A stretch of 64,000 nt of DNA from Nonomuraea spiralis (lineage in GTDB: Bacteria > Actinomycetota > Actinomycetes > Streptosporangiales > Streptosporangiaceae). This document shows, piece by piece, positions 1 to 8,283 of the stretch. Where the stretch lies: positions 542,401-606,400 of the forward strand of contig NZ_BMRC01000003.1 in NCBI RefSeq assembly GCF_014648435.1, given 5' to 3'. The position numbers were made by a program, and so were the translations under genes. Within the stretch, counting starts at the first letter, position 1. The number at the start of each line of letters is the position of its first letter. The notes under the pieces are model-generated. The model had not been told where the DNA came from. It did not search any database and saw nothing but the letters and a program-made list of their open reading frames with translations.

Positions 1-32
1 AGCACTTGCCTGCCTTTCGATGGTCCCGCCGG

Positions 33-1196
33 TCAATTGTGCAGGACGACGCCGTCCTTCATGACCAGAGTGCGCCGAGGGTGAACGACCACTGCCTCTC
101 CTGGGCCGCTCGCGGGCACCACGACGAGGTCGGCGCGGTCGCCCGGAGCGAGGCCGTAGTCGGGCAGCCCGAGGGCCAGCGCGCCGCCCACGGTCGCGGC
201 CTCCAGCGCGAGCTCGATGTCCTCGTCGGCGCGGAACGCGCTGCGGTAGGCGAGGTGCATCGCGCGCTCCAGCATGTCGCCCGAGCCGTAGGGGCCCCAC
301 AGGTCGCGGATGCCGTCGTGGCCGCAGGCGACGGTGACGCCGGCCGCGCGCAGCTTCTTGACCGGCGGCACCGGGTAGCTGTAGACGGCGGCGGTCGCGA
401 TGGCCACGCCCGCGTCGGCGAACCCCTGGATCAGGCGGTCCTGGGCGGCCTCGCCGAGCTCGCCCAGCGCGTAGGCGTGGCTGACCGTCACCCGGCCGCC
501 GAGGCCCAGCGCCCTGGTGCGCTCGGTGATCAGCTCCAGCTCCCAGCCGCCCAGCGAGCCACCGTCGTGGAGGTGGATGTCGAGGCGCGCGCCGAACCGG
601 TCGGCCAGGCCGAAGATCAGGTCGAGGTGGCGCACGGGATCGCGGTCGACGCCGGCCGGGTCGAGGCCCCCGATCGCCTCGACGCCGCTCCTGAGCGCCT
701 CGGCCAGCAGGTCGGCGGTGCCGGGGTTGGTGAGCACGCCGTGTTGCGGGAAGGCGACCTGCCGCACGTCGACGGGGGAGCGGGCGGCGGCCTCGCGCAC
801 GGCCTCCACGCCCCGCAGGCCCACGACGGGGTCAATGTCGGTGTGGGTGCGCACGTGGGTGGTGCCGGCCTCGCTCATACGGGCCAGCAGCGCGGCGGCG
901 CGCTCGACGCTCGGCACCCCCAGCTCGGCGCGGCGGCCCAGGTCGTTGGCGATGCGGCCGGCGAGCGAGTCGTCGGCGGAGTGGGGGACCCACGGGCCGC
1001 CGTAGAGGGTCTTGTCGAGATGGCAGTGGGCGTCGACGAGTCCGGGCAGGACGAGCTGCCCGGAGACGTCGAGGACGACGGCGCCGGGCGCGTCGAGCGC
1101 CGCGCCGACCCGGTGGACGCGGCCGTCGCGGACGAGCAGGTCGGCGGCGAACGCGAGCCCCCAGGGCCGCCCGCCGCGGATCAGCACGTCGGTCAT
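33..1196 (-). CDS. Amidohydrolase, cytosine deaminase-like
   Basis: This 387-residue cytosolic metal-dependent hydrolase would deaminate or hydrolyse a cyclic amidine or nucleobase-like substrate. The metal-binding pattern of the CodA branch of the amidohydrolase superfamily is visible: DAHCHLDKT near residue 55, HVRTHTDID near 120, DIHLHD near 200, VSHAYAL near 235 and GHDGIRDLWGPYG near 290. The last motif carries the catalytic Asp. An N-terminal beta-sandwich half (LIRGGR...LLVRDGRV) pairs with a C-terminal one (GDRADLVVVPA), as the family requires. I chose ATG at 1196; an in-frame GTG 24 bases upstream adds eight residues that do not fit the family start. The substrate cannot be told from sequence; cytosine, isoguanine or an N-acyl ring compound are all possible. 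The downstream genes on this strand start 116 bases away and share no obvious pathway. Confidence 0.85.
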   Translation of the reverse strand: MTDVLIRGGRPWGLAFAADLLVRDGRVHRVGAALDAPGAVVLDVSGQLVLPGLVDAHCHLDKTLYGGPWVPHSADDSLAGRIANDLGRRAELGVPSVERAAALLARMSEAGTTHVRTHTDIDPVVGLRGVEAVREAAARSPVDVRQVAFPQHGVLTNPGTADLLAEALRSGVEAIGGLDPAGVDRDPVRHLDLIFGLADRFGARLDIHLHDGGSLGGWELELITERTRALGLGGRVTVSHAYALGELGEAAQDRLIQGFADAGVAIATAAVYSYPVPPVKKLRAAGVTVACGHDGIRDLWGPYGSGDMLERAMHLAYRSAFRADEDIELALEAATVGGALALGLPDYGLAPGDRADLVVVPASGPGEAVVVHPRRTLVMKDGVVLHN

Positions 1197-1311
1197 GGCA
1201 AGCACCCTAGACGGCGCCACCGACGATTTCCGTGCCCGCGAGTGTGACGGTCCCGAACCCGTGCCGCCCGTCCCCGGAACGGCGCCCGCGGCCCGGAGCG
1301 GGTCGGCCGGG

Positions 1312-1536
1312 TCAGTCGGGGCGGTTGGCGAAGAGTTCGAGGTGGTGGCAGTGGCGGCAGCGGTAGGCGTCGATCTCCCACTTGGGACGCCCCATCAGCC
1401 GCGCCCCGCCGAAGATCCCGCGCTGCAGGGCCCCTTCGACCCATCGGGCATACCCGCGGGCGTGCTCCCCCTGGTCCGCGATGAACCCGGGTTCGAGCGC
1501 CTCCTCGCCGCAATGCGTGCACCGTAAGTTGTCCAT
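1312..1536 (-). CDS. Small zinc-ribbon protein
   Basis: A 74-residue protein with two CxxC knuckles (CTHC at residues 6-9 and CRHC near 58-61), which should bind one zinc ion in a ribbon fold. Between them lies a basic and aromatic stretch with GARLMGRPKWEIDAYRC. No catalytic domain is present. Such small ribbons are common in actinomycetes and are usually of unknown function. The gene lies 10 bases downstream of the RpiB-like gene on the same strand, so the two may be co-transcribed. Function is not known. Confidence 0.7.
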   Translation of the reverse strand: MDNLRCTHCGEEALEPGFIADQGEHARGYARWVEGALQRGIFGGARLMGRPKWEIDAYRCRHCHHLELFANRPD

Positions 1537-1546
1537 GCCGCAGAGC

Positions 1547-1981
1547 CTAGATCTCCGCGAGGTGGGCGACGTTGGCGACGTCGGCGGGATCGGTGCTGGG
1601 CCGCCCGCCGAACCAGGCGTCGAGGATCTCGCCGAGCACGACGTCCGAGGTCAGGCGGAGGCTGAGGGCCAGGACGTTGGCGTCGTTCCATGTGCGGGCC
1701 CCGTCGGCGGTGTAGGCGTCGACGCAGAGCGCGGCCCGTACGCCCGGCACCTTGTTGGCCGCGATCGAGGCGCCGGTGCCCGTCCAGCAGCAGACCACCG
1801 CCTGGTCGGCCAGGCCGTCGGCGACGTCTCTGGCGGCCCGCTCGCAGGCCCACGCCCAGTCGTCGCGCTCGCCGTCGTCGAGGGCGCCGTGGGTCAGGAC
1901 GTCGTGACCGCGCCCGCGCAGCTCGGACACGACCCGTACGGCCACCCCGTCCTTGCTGTCCGCCGCTACCGAAATCCGCAT
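1547..1981 (-). CDS. RpiB/LacA/LacB family sugar-phosphate isomerase
   Basis: A 144-residue cytosolic protein of the ribose-5-phosphate isomerase B / galactose-6-phosphate isomerase family. It opens with MRISVAADSKDG (beta strand plus phosphate loop). It has the family core CCWTGTGASIAANK around residues 64-77, where RpiB has a CGTGIG segment with the catalytic Cys, and ARTWNDANVLALSLR around residues 95-109, matching the RpiB HNDANVL signature. The Cys sits one or two positions from its usual place and the general-base His of HNDAN is Trp here, so substrate or even activity may differ from RpiB. Length matches the family (about 145-160). The gene starts 26 bases from the tRNA on the same strand and is followed by the zinc-ribbon gene. 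Confidence 0.75.
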   Translation of the reverse strand: MRISVAADSKDGVAVRVVSELRGRGHDVLTHGALDDGERDDWAWACERAARDVADGLADQAVVCCWTGTGASIAANKVPGVRAALCVDAYTADGARTWNDANVLALSLRLTSDVVLGEILDAWFGGRPSTDPADVANVAHLAEI

Positions 1982-2006
1982 GAGCCCATCTCTACCAGCA
2001 ATCCGG

Positions 2007-2079
2007 TGGCGGGTGCGGGGATCGAACCCGCCTGGAGCGGCTTATGAAACCGCCGGGCACACCAGCGCCCCCACCCGCC
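2007..2079 (-). tRNA. tRNA-Met (CAT), atypical core
   Basis: Read on the minus strand, 73 bases fold as a cloverleaf. There is a 7-bp acceptor (GGCGGGT/ACCCGCC) with A73, a 4-bp D stem (GGGC/GCCC), a 5-bp anticodon stem with loop TTCATAA, a 5-base variable loop, and a 5-bp T stem (GCGGG/CCCGC) with loop TTCGATC. The anticodon is CAT. No CCA is encoded. Position 8 is G where nearly all tRNAs have U, and position 14 is G where nearly all have A, so the usual U8-A14 tertiary pair is absent. It could be an elongator tRNA-Met, a tRNA-Ile(CAT) or a paralogue; I cannot separate these by eye. Confidence 0.8.
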
Positions 2080-2209
2080 TGGAACGTCGTCCAGGCCCGG
2101 GGGCCGCGGCCTCAGAGGCGGGGACCCCCGGACGGGTGCGGCATGCGCATTCGCCGGTTGACCATGGAACGAGCATGCCGCCCGCGCCGCCGGTCAGGCA
2201 ACGCCTTTT

Positions 2210-2671
2210 TCAGATGTACCGGGCGCGCATGTGCTCGCAGAGGTCGTCCGACAGCTTCGTCATCAGCCTGGCCAGCTCGGCCCGCTCCGATTCCGGCCAG
2301 TCGGACAGCGTCTCCTCGAACCACTCGGTGGTGACCTGGCGGCACCTGCCCGCCACCTCGGTCCCCTCCTCGGTGAGCGCGATGCGCCAGGCCCGCCGGT
2401 CGTCGGCGTCGCGTACGCGCTCGACCAGCCCGCGCTGCTCCAGGGCCGCGACGTGCCTGGTCACGTGTGGGCTCTCGACCTGCAGCCCCTCGGCGATCAC
2501 GCCGATCCTGCGCGGCTCGCCGACGTCCAGCAGGTGGACGAGGATCTGCACGTCGGGCCGGTCCAGCCGGACGCCGGCCGCCTGGGTGAGCCGTTCGTGG
2601 GTCTTGGCGCGGTTGAGAGTGATGATCAACTTCCGGAACGCCGACACCGTCTTGTTGAGATCTTCGCCCAT
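2210..2671 (-). CDS. MarR-family transcriptional regulator
   Basis: A 153-residue winged-helix dimeric DNA-binding protein. The recognition region is visible: GVIAEGLQVESPHVTRHVAALEQ (helix-turn-helix, about residues 57-80), followed by the wing with the family signature DADDRRAWRIALTEEG (about 88-103), and a C-terminal dimerisation helix. It is divergent from the MFS exporter gene at 2745, with 73 bases between the start codons. That is the usual layout of a MarR repressor controlling an efflux pump and itself. Two nearly identical 13-bp boxes lie in that gap. The ligand is unknown, but likely a drug or phenolic compound exported by the neighbour. Confidence 0.92.
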   Translation of the reverse strand: MGEDLNKTVSAFRKLIITLNRAKTHERLTQAAGVRLDRPDVQILVHLLDVGEPRRIGVIAEGLQVESPHVTRHVAALEQRGLVERVRDADDRRAWRIALTEEGTEVAGRCRQVTTEWFEETLSDWPESERAELARLMTKLSDDLCEHMRARYI

Positions 2672-2678
2672 CTGTTTG

Positions 2679-2729
2679 CTTACCTAACTTACGTATGTAT
2701 CATCGTTGCTCGGTTACTTACCTAAGTTA
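2679..2729. promoter_or_regulatory. Two 13-bp candidate MarR boxes
   Basis: The gap between the divergent marR-like and MFS genes contains CTTACCTAACTTA at 2679-2691 and CTTACCTAAGTTA at 2717-2729. These are direct copies differing at one base, with starts 38 bases apart. Each is partly palindromic (TAAcTTA/TAAGTTA symmetry). One lies just upstream of the regulator start, the other overlaps the region just before the MFS ribosome-binding site, so a bound MarR protein could repress both genes. This is inferred from layout. Confidence 0.55.
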
Positions 2730-2744
2730 TCTAAAGGAGCCGAC

Positions 2745-4151
2745 ATGGCGACAGCCGTCGCGTCCGCGGCGCGTGAGACGTCGATGCGCAACCCCTGGCC
2801 CACCGTGGTCTCACTGGCGTTCGCGGCCTCCATCGCCGCCCTCCAGAACACCGCCGTGGTCCCGTTGCTTCCCGTGCTGCAGCGCGAGCTGCACGCCTCT
2901 CTCTCGGCCGTGAGCTGGACACTCACCATCAGCCTGCTGGTCGCCGCGGTCGCCACGCCGCTGCTGTCACGCTTCGGCGACATGTACGGCAGGCGCCCGA
3001 TGATCCTCGGCGCGCTGGCCCTGCTGGTGGCGGGCTCGGTCATGGCGGCGCTGGCCACGTCGCTGACCTGGTTGATCGTCGCCCGGATCCTCCAGGGAGC
3101 GGTGGCCGCGCTGGTCCCGCTGTCGATCGGCGTGGTCCGGGACATGCTGCCCAGACAGCAGCTCGCCACCGGCATCGGCGTGCTGAGCGCGACGATGGGC
3201 TTCGGCAGCGGCGGCGGCATGATCCTGGCCGGGCTGGCCGCCGGCGACTACCACCTGGTGTTCTGGATCACCGGCGGGATCTCCCTGGTGGCGGTCGTGA
3301 TCGTGGCCTTCCTGGTCCGCGACGTCGCGCCCGCGGGCAAGGGCCGTCCCGACTTCGCCGGGGCCGTACTGCTGACCGCCTGGCTCGTGGCGCTGCTGCT
3401 GGCGATCAGCGAGGGCGGGTCGTGGGGCTGGACGTCGCCCGGCGTGCTCGGCCTGTTCGCCGCGGCCGTCGTGCTGGCCGCGGTCTGGGTGCTGGTCGAA
3501 CGCAAGGTGGCCGAGCCGCTGGTGGCGATGTCGATGTTGCTGCACAGGGGCACGGTCGGCGCGACCGTCTCCTCGATGCTGCTCGGCTTCTCGTTCTTCA
3601 CGATGCTGACCGGCATGTCGCAGTTCGCCCAGGTCCCGGTGGCGACCGGCTACGGCTTCGGCGCCTCGACACTCCAGGTCGGGCTCTTCCTGCTGCCGAG
3701 CACCCTGTTCATGCTGGTCATCTCGCTGTTCGCGGGGCGGATCATGCGCCGGTTCGCGGCCTCGTACATGGTGGCCACGGGCGCGGCGGTGACCGGGCTG
3801 TCGGGGGCGTGGCTGGCCGTCGAGCACGGCACCCCGGCCACCCTGTACGTGGCCTCCTCCCTCATGGGCGTCGGCCTCGGCGTCGGCTACGCCGCGCTGG
3901 GCACGATGGCCGTCGAGCACGTCGAGCCGTCCAAGACCGCGCTGGCCGCGGGCGTCAACGCGCTGGTGCGGATCGTCGGCGGCAGCGTGGCGGGCGCGGC
4001 CATCGCCGCGATCCTGGCCGCGCGGCCCGGCGTCCTGGGGTTCCAGTGGGTGTTCGGCACCGCCGCGGTGGCCGGGCTGTTCGCGGCGGTGTTCGCGGCG
4101 GTCTACGGACGGCTGAACAGCAGGGTCGTCACAGCGCCTTCAGCCCACTGA
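2745..4151 (+). CDS. MFS drug exporter, DHA2-like (14 TM)
   Basis: A 468-residue inner-membrane proton antiporter. About 14 hydrophobic segments are readable. The motif A loop GDMYGRRPM lies near residue 75 and a motif C-like Gly-rich helix (GVLSATMGFGSGGGM) near 140-155, both features of drug/H+ antiporters. Length and helix number suit the DHA2 branch. The start is ATG 2745 because AAAGGAG at 2733-2739 sits five bases upstream; an in-frame TTG at 2706 has no such site and would cover the operator. The gene is divergent from the marR gene, which probably regulates it. Its 3' end overlaps the convergent DUF742 gene by 23 bases. The substrate is unknown. Confidence 0.9.
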   Translation: MATAVASAARETSMRNPWPTVVSLAFAASIAALQNTAVVPLLPVLQRELHASLSAVSWTLTISLLVAAVATPLLSRFGDMYGRRPMILGALALLVAGSVMAALATSLTWLIVARILQGAVAALVPLSIGVVRDMLPRQQLATGIGVLSATMGFGSGGGMILAGLAAGDYHLVFWITGGISLVAVVIVAFLVRDVAPAGKGRPDFAGAVLLTAWLVALLLAISEGGSWGWTSPGVLGLFAAAVVLAAVWVLVERKVAEPLVAMSMLLHRGTVGATVSSMLLGFSFFTMLTGMSQFAQVPVATGYGFGASTLQVGLFLLPSTLFMLVISLFAGRIMRRFAASYMVATGAAVTGLSGAWLAVEHGTPATLYVASSLMGVGLGVGYAALGTMAVEHVEPSKTALAAGVNALVRIVGGSVAGAAIAAILAARPGVLGFQWVFGTAAVAGLFAAVFAAVYGRLNSRVVTAPSAH

Positions 4152-4485
4152 TCACTTCCAGCAGCACCTTGGCGTCCGGCGCCGGCGGCGGCAGCTCGAC
4201 CTGTACGAGTTGCCGCGCGTGCAGGTCGCCGACGAGCACCCTGACCACGCCGATGGGCAGGTTCAGCTCGGCGGCCACGTCCACCAGCCGGGTGGGCCTG
4301 GTGCACTTCTGCATGATGATCAGATGCTCGGGCCCGAGCCCGACCGGCGGCGTCAGCCCACCGGCGGTGACGATGACCGCGATGAGGTCGATGGCCTCAC
4401 TCGCGGGCACCGTACGGCCCCTGGTCAGCAGATAGGCGGGGACGATCGGACCGGCGTCCTCGTCCAGCCATCGCTCGTCACTCAC
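4129..4485 (-). CDS. DUF742 protein (conservon CvnC-like)
   Basis: A 118-residue DUF742 protein. It carries the family features VPAYLLTRGRT near residue 15, PEHLIIMQKC near 52 and a winged-helix-like stretch RPTRLVDVAAELNLPIGVVR in the middle. In actinomycete conservons this protein sits between a roadblock protein (CvnB) and a small GTPase (CvnD) and acts in a membrane signalling complex with the CvnA kinase. Here its GTG start overlaps the stop of the upstream kinase by eight bases (GTGAGTGA), so the two are translationally coupled. Neither a roadblock gene nor a GTPase gene is next to it: the MFS exporter is convergent immediately downstream. Confidence 0.85.
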   Translation of the reverse strand: MSDERWLDEDAGPIVPAYLLTRGRTVPASEAIDLIAVIVTAGGLTPPVGLGPEHLIIMQKCTRPTRLVDVAAELNLPIGVVRVLVGDLHARQLVQVELPPPAPDAKVLLEVISGLKAL

Positions 4486-6370
4486 TTGGCACCACCCGCA
4501 TCACAGGACGGGCGGGCTCCTTCACGTCGGCCTCCGGTTCCGGATCGGCCACGTGCTCAGCCGGGATCAACACGATCGCGGTGGTCCCTCCATATGGTGA
4601 ACCGCGTAGCGTCACGCGGATGTCATGCCTGGCGGCCAGGCGGGAGACGACGAAAAGCCCCAGCTTGTCGCTGTCGGCCAGGTCGAACTCGGGTGGGCTG
4701 GCCAGCCGCTCGTTGAGTTCGGCCAGCTCCTGGGGGCTCATCCCGAGCCCGCGGTCCTCGACCTCGAAGGCGAAGCCGCGGGCCGTCTCCTCGCCGCGCA
4801 CGATGACCTGCGTGTGCGGGGGCGAGTAGACGGTCGCGTTCTCGATGAGCTCGGCGACCAGGTGGATCATGTCGCCGACCACGGGCCCGGCCAGGCGCTG
4901 GCCGGACATCGGATCGACGGTGACCCGGCGGTAGTCCTCCACCTCGGCCGTCGCGCCGCGGGCCACGTCGAGCAGCGGCACCGGCTTGCTCCAGCCGCGG
5001 CCCGGGGTGGCGCCGGACAGGATGATCAGGCCCTCGGCGTGGCGGCGCATGCGGGTGGTCAGGTGGTCGAGGCGGAACAGGTCGTCCAGGGCCTCGGGGT
5101 CGGTCGCGCGGTGCTGCATGTCCTCCAGCTGGATGCGCTGGCGGTGCAGCAGCGCCTGCGAACGCCTGGCGAGGTTGCGGAAGACGTGCCCGACGCCCTC
5201 ACTGAGCTGCGCCTGGCCGATCGCGGCCTCGACGGCGGTCTGCTGGACGGTGGAGAACGCCTGGCCGACGTCGCCGATCTCGACCGTGCTGGTCGCCACC
5301 GACAACTCCGGCATCTCGACCGTCTCGCCCTTGCGCAGCTTGGCCACGACGTGCGGCAGCCGTTCCTGGGCCACCTCCAGCGCGGCGAGCCGGAGCGCGC
5401 CCAGCTCCTTCGACAGCCGGTTGCCCATCCGCAGCGAGAACACGATCGACACGATGACCAGCAGGAAACACGTACCGGCCAGGATGAACGCCCGCGACAG
5501 CACCTGGTCAGCCACGGGGTCGGCGCGCGAGTTGAGCAGCGTGCCGGCCCGCATGAGCGACTCCCCGAACGTCTGGGACATCGCCTCGGTCGTGGACAGC
5601 CAGCCGCGCGGCGGCGCGGCGCCGGCGATGATCCGGTCCTCCATCAGCCGCATGCGCTGGTAGGCGGGGGAGGTGACGAGCGAGACCTGCGTGTCGCGCA
5701 TGCTCGGGTCCAGCTCGCCGAGCCCCTGGTCGATCAGGAAGCGCCGGTTGCCCACGATCTGGGCGAACTGCCGGCGCTCGGCCGCCGTGACGGGCCCGAG
5801 CGCGATGGACTGCTCTCTGGTCAGCAGCTCCTTGGCGTAGCCCAGCTCGATGATCACGCGGGACTGCTCGTAGATCGGGAGGTCGTCGATCAGCGCGACG
5901 CGCCGGTGCAGGCCGTAGAGGGCGTCGATCACGGTGTTGTACGCCTCACCGGCGAGCAGACGGTCGGACAGGCCGTCGTCGATCTCACCCCGGATCGCGT
6001 CGAGCCTGTCGAGCTGCGTGTACACCGCGTCCACCTGCGTACGGATCTCTTCCGATCGGTCCTTGGAGTTGCTGGAGAGCTTTCTGAACGCGTCCCTGGC
6101 GGCGTCGGTGCGGATGCGCTGGTCTGCCACGTCCTTCTGGGAGGAGGCCCGGCGCAGCAGCTTGGCCGAGGTGAGACGCTCGTCCTGGAGCTCGCTGATC
6201 AACGTGTACGCCGGATGGCGGAGGTTCGTCCAGAGTGTCTTGTACTGACGCAGCTCCAGGCTCTCGCCGGCGGTGACGGCGGTGATGACCCCCCACAACA
6301 CGACCATGGAGGTCAGGGGCACGAGTAGTAGTCCGATGATCTTCATGCGGATCGTCCGGCTACGACCCAT
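4478..6370 (-). CDS. Nitrate/sulfonate-sensor-type histidine kinase (CvnA-like)
   Basis: A 630-residue membrane sensor kinase. The first TM helix is at about 9-30 (MKIIGLLLVPLTSMVVLWG), followed by a long helical extracytoplasmic NIT-type sensing region to about 290. The second TM helix is at about 293-313 (FILAGTCFLLVIVSIVF), then a HAMP-like linker, then a histidine-kinase ATPase. The ATPase has the N box ELIENATVYSPP, the G1 box VEDRGLGMSP, and DKLGLFVVSRLAARH followed by GSPYGGTTA. No canonical H-box with a phospho-acceptor His is obvious, as is common for conservon kinases. The C-terminus is short and acidic/Pro-rich. It is the first gene of a two-gene unit with the DUF742 gene, and the usual CvnB and CvnD partners are missing here. 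Confidence 0.9.
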   Translation of the reverse strand: MGRSRTIRMKIIGLLLVPLTSMVVLWGVITAVTAGESLELRQYKTLWTNLRHPAYTLISELQDERLTSAKLLRRASSQKDVADQRIRTDAARDAFRKLSSNSKDRSEEIRTQVDAVYTQLDRLDAIRGEIDDGLSDRLLAGEAYNTVIDALYGLHRRVALIDDLPIYEQSRVIIELGYAKELLTREQSIALGPVTAAERRQFAQIVGNRRFLIDQGLGELDPSMRDTQVSLVTSPAYQRMRLMEDRIIAGAAPPRGWLSTTEAMSQTFGESLMRAGTLLNSRADPVADQVLSRAFILAGTCFLLVIVSIVFSLRMGNRLSKELGALRLAALEVAQERLPHVVAKLRKGETVEMPELSVATSTVEIGDVGQAFSTVQQTAVEAAIGQAQLSEGVGHVFRNLARRSQALLHRQRIQLEDMQHRATDPEALDDLFRLDHLTTRMRRHAEGLIILSGATPGRGWSKPVPLLDVARGATAEVEDYRRVTVDPMSGQRLAGPVVGDMIHLVAELIENATVYSPPHTQVIVRGEETARGFAFEVEDRGLGMSPQELAELNERLASPPEFDLADSDKLGLFVVSRLAARHDIRVTLRGSPYGGTTAIVLIPAEHVADPEPEADVKEPARPVMRVVPSE

Positions 6371-6530
6371 GGCACCTCACTCCGGTCGGTCCCCTGCTGG
6401 CAACCCCGGACGGGACAAGCCCAGAGGATAGCAATTCGATCACCCAATTGCCCAATTTTTCGGGACTTTTGGACATCTGTCAGTGATCTTGCAGTAGGTT
6501 TCCCCCAAATCGGTTACAGAGGGAGATGCG

Positions 6531-8108
6531 TTGCGCCGTCGTCTCGTAGCGGCCGCCGCGCTGGTGCTCCTGTCGGCCTGTTCGGCATCCCCGCAGGACC
6601 CGGGCGCCCCCGAGCCCTCCCGTTCCCCGGCGGCCGAGTCGGCCTTCGTGTACGCGCAGAACCTCGACGTCATCTCCGACTGGGACCCCGCGAGCTCCTA
6701 CTCCAACGAGATCATCGCCTTCCAGAACGTCTACGAGACCCTCACCCACTGGAACCCGTTCACCAAGAAGTCGACCCCCCGCCTGGCCACGTCCTGGCGC
6801 TCGACCCCCGATGGCCGCACCTGGACGTTCACCCTGCGCGAGGGCGCGACGTTCCACACCGGCAGACCGGTGGACGCGGCGGCGGTCAAGGCGTCGATCG
6901 AGCGCACGATGAAGACCCGCGCGGGCGCGTCCTACATCTGGGACGCCGTCTCCTCCATCAGGGCCGAGGACCCGAGCACGGTCACGTTCGCGCTGAAGTA
7001 CGCCGTGCCGCTCGACCTGATCGCCTCCTCCGGGTACGCGGCCTACGTCTACGACACCCAGGCGGCGCCGGACCTGCGCTCCTGGCTCGGGAAGGGCAGG
7101 GACGCGGGGTCTGGGCCGTACACGGTGGCGGCCTGGAGTCCGGGGCAGGAGGAGGAGCTGACGCTCAAGGCGTACCCCCGATACTGGGGCGGCTGGGACA
7201 AGCCGCACTACAGCATCGTCAAGTACCGCGTCGTGCCCGACCCCGACCGGTCGTGGCGGATGCTGGCGCGCGGCGAGGTGAGCTTCGTGGACCGGCTCGA
7301 CCCCCGCCTGTTCGCCAGGGCCGCGGTCACGCCAGGGGTGCGTACCAGCGAGCGGGACTCGTACCAGACCGCGTTGATGTTGTTCAACACCGCGAGCGGC
7401 CCGATGAAGGACGTACGGGTGCGCCGCGCGGTGCAGAAGGCCGTCGACTACCGCGGCCTGCTCAGGGCGCTCAGGGGAGCGGGCACGCCGGCCAGCGGCG
7501 TCGTCCCCGAAGGGCTGCTCGGCCACGTCCCGGGCCGCCCGCCCCGGCAGGACCTGGCCGGCGCGGCGCGGCTGCTGACCCGCGCCGGGTACGGACCCGG
7601 CGGCCGGCCGCTGCGGCTGCGGCTGACCTACGCCCAGGGCGACAGCGACCAGCGGCTGCTGGCCACCAGCCTGGAGGCGGTGCTGAGGCCGCTGAACGTC
7701 ACGCTCGACGCCCGCGCCATGTCCTGGAACGCCCAATGGCAGCAGGGCAGGAAACGCGGCCAGGACATCTTCGTCATGTACTGGTGGCCCGACTACGCCG
7801 ACGGCTACTCATGGTTCGGCAACGTCTTCCGCAGCGGCAACCCGCCCGTGTTCAACCTGTCCTACCTGCGCGACAGGACGCTGGACGAACTGCTCGAAGG
7901 GCTGCCCGAGCTGAGCGTGACCGACAAGGAGGCGGCGCAGGCGGCGTACGAGCAGGCCACCGGACGGGTGCTCGACGTACGGGCCGCCGCGGCGCTGCCC
8001 TGGGTGGTGAAGTACCAGAGGGCCTACCTCGGCGGTGTCCAGGGCTACGACGACAACCCGGCCTACCCCGACGTGGTCTTCGCCTACGACCTGCGGCCCT
8101 CCGGCTGA
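6531..8108 (+). CDS. ABC-transporter substrate-binding lipoprotein, family 5
   Basis: A 525-residue extracytoplasmic solute-binding protein of the oligopeptide/nickel (SBP_bac_5) family. The N-terminus RRRLVAAAALVLLSACSASP is a lipoprotein signal with lipobox LSAC, so the mature protein should be anchored by Cys 17. The family features are present: NVYETLTHWNP, PRLATSWRSTPDGRTWTFTL, and GATFHTGRPVDAAAVKASIE near residues 105-125. The start is a TTG at 6531, five bases after GGGAG; an ATG at 6526 is out of frame. No permease or ATPase genes are adjacent, so this binding protein is an orphan and must use components encoded elsewhere or act as a sensor. The ligand, a peptide or similar, is not known. 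Confidence 0.88.
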   Translation: MRRRLVAAAALVLLSACSASPQDPGAPEPSRSPAAESAFVYAQNLDVISDWDPASSYSNEIIAFQNVYETLTHWNPFTKKSTPRLATSWRSTPDGRTWTFTLREGATFHTGRPVDAAAVKASIERTMKTRAGASYIWDAVSSIRAEDPSTVTFALKYAVPLDLIASSGYAAYVYDTQAAPDLRSWLGKGRDAGSGPYTVAAWSPGQEEELTLKAYPRYWGGWDKPHYSIVKYRVVPDPDRSWRMLARGEVSFVDRLDPRLFARAAVTPGVRTSERDSYQTALMLFNTASGPMKDVRVRRAVQKAVDYRGLLRALRGAGTPASGVVPEGLLGHVPGRPPRQDLAGAARLLTRAGYGPGGRPLRLRLTYAQGDSDQRLLATSLEAVLRPLNVTLDARAMSWNAQWQQGRKRGQDIFVMYWWPDYADGYSWFGNVFRSGNPPVFNLSYLRDRTLDELLEGLPELSVTDKEAAQAAYEQATGRVLDVRAAAALPWVVKYQRAYLGGVQGYDDNPAYPDVVFAYDLRPSG

Positions 8109-8266
8109 TCCGGATCGGCGGCGGACGCCTCGACGCGCTCCCGCAACCGGGTCCTGATCTCCTCCGGCGTGTACGCGCGGCGGCGGCGTTCGGCCCGCGC
8201 GATCACCACCCCGGTCGCCGCGACTCCCGCGATTCCCGCCAGACCGAGCATCTTCCACCAGCGCAT
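8084..8266 (-). CDS. Small single-TM basic protein
   Basis: A 60-residue protein with one short hydrophobic helix (LGLAGIAGVAATGVVIA, residues 7-23), followed by a basic cluster RAERRRRAY and a charged tail. That topology suggests a membrane-anchored protein with a cytoplasmic tail. It is convergent with the binding-protein gene and overlaps its last 25 bases. No family is recognised. Confidence 0.6.
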   Translation of the reverse strand: MRWWKMLGLAGIAGVAATGVVIARAERRRRAYTPEEIRTRLRERVEASAADPDQPEGRRS

Positions 8267-8283
8267 GTGCCTAGGCTAGCGAT

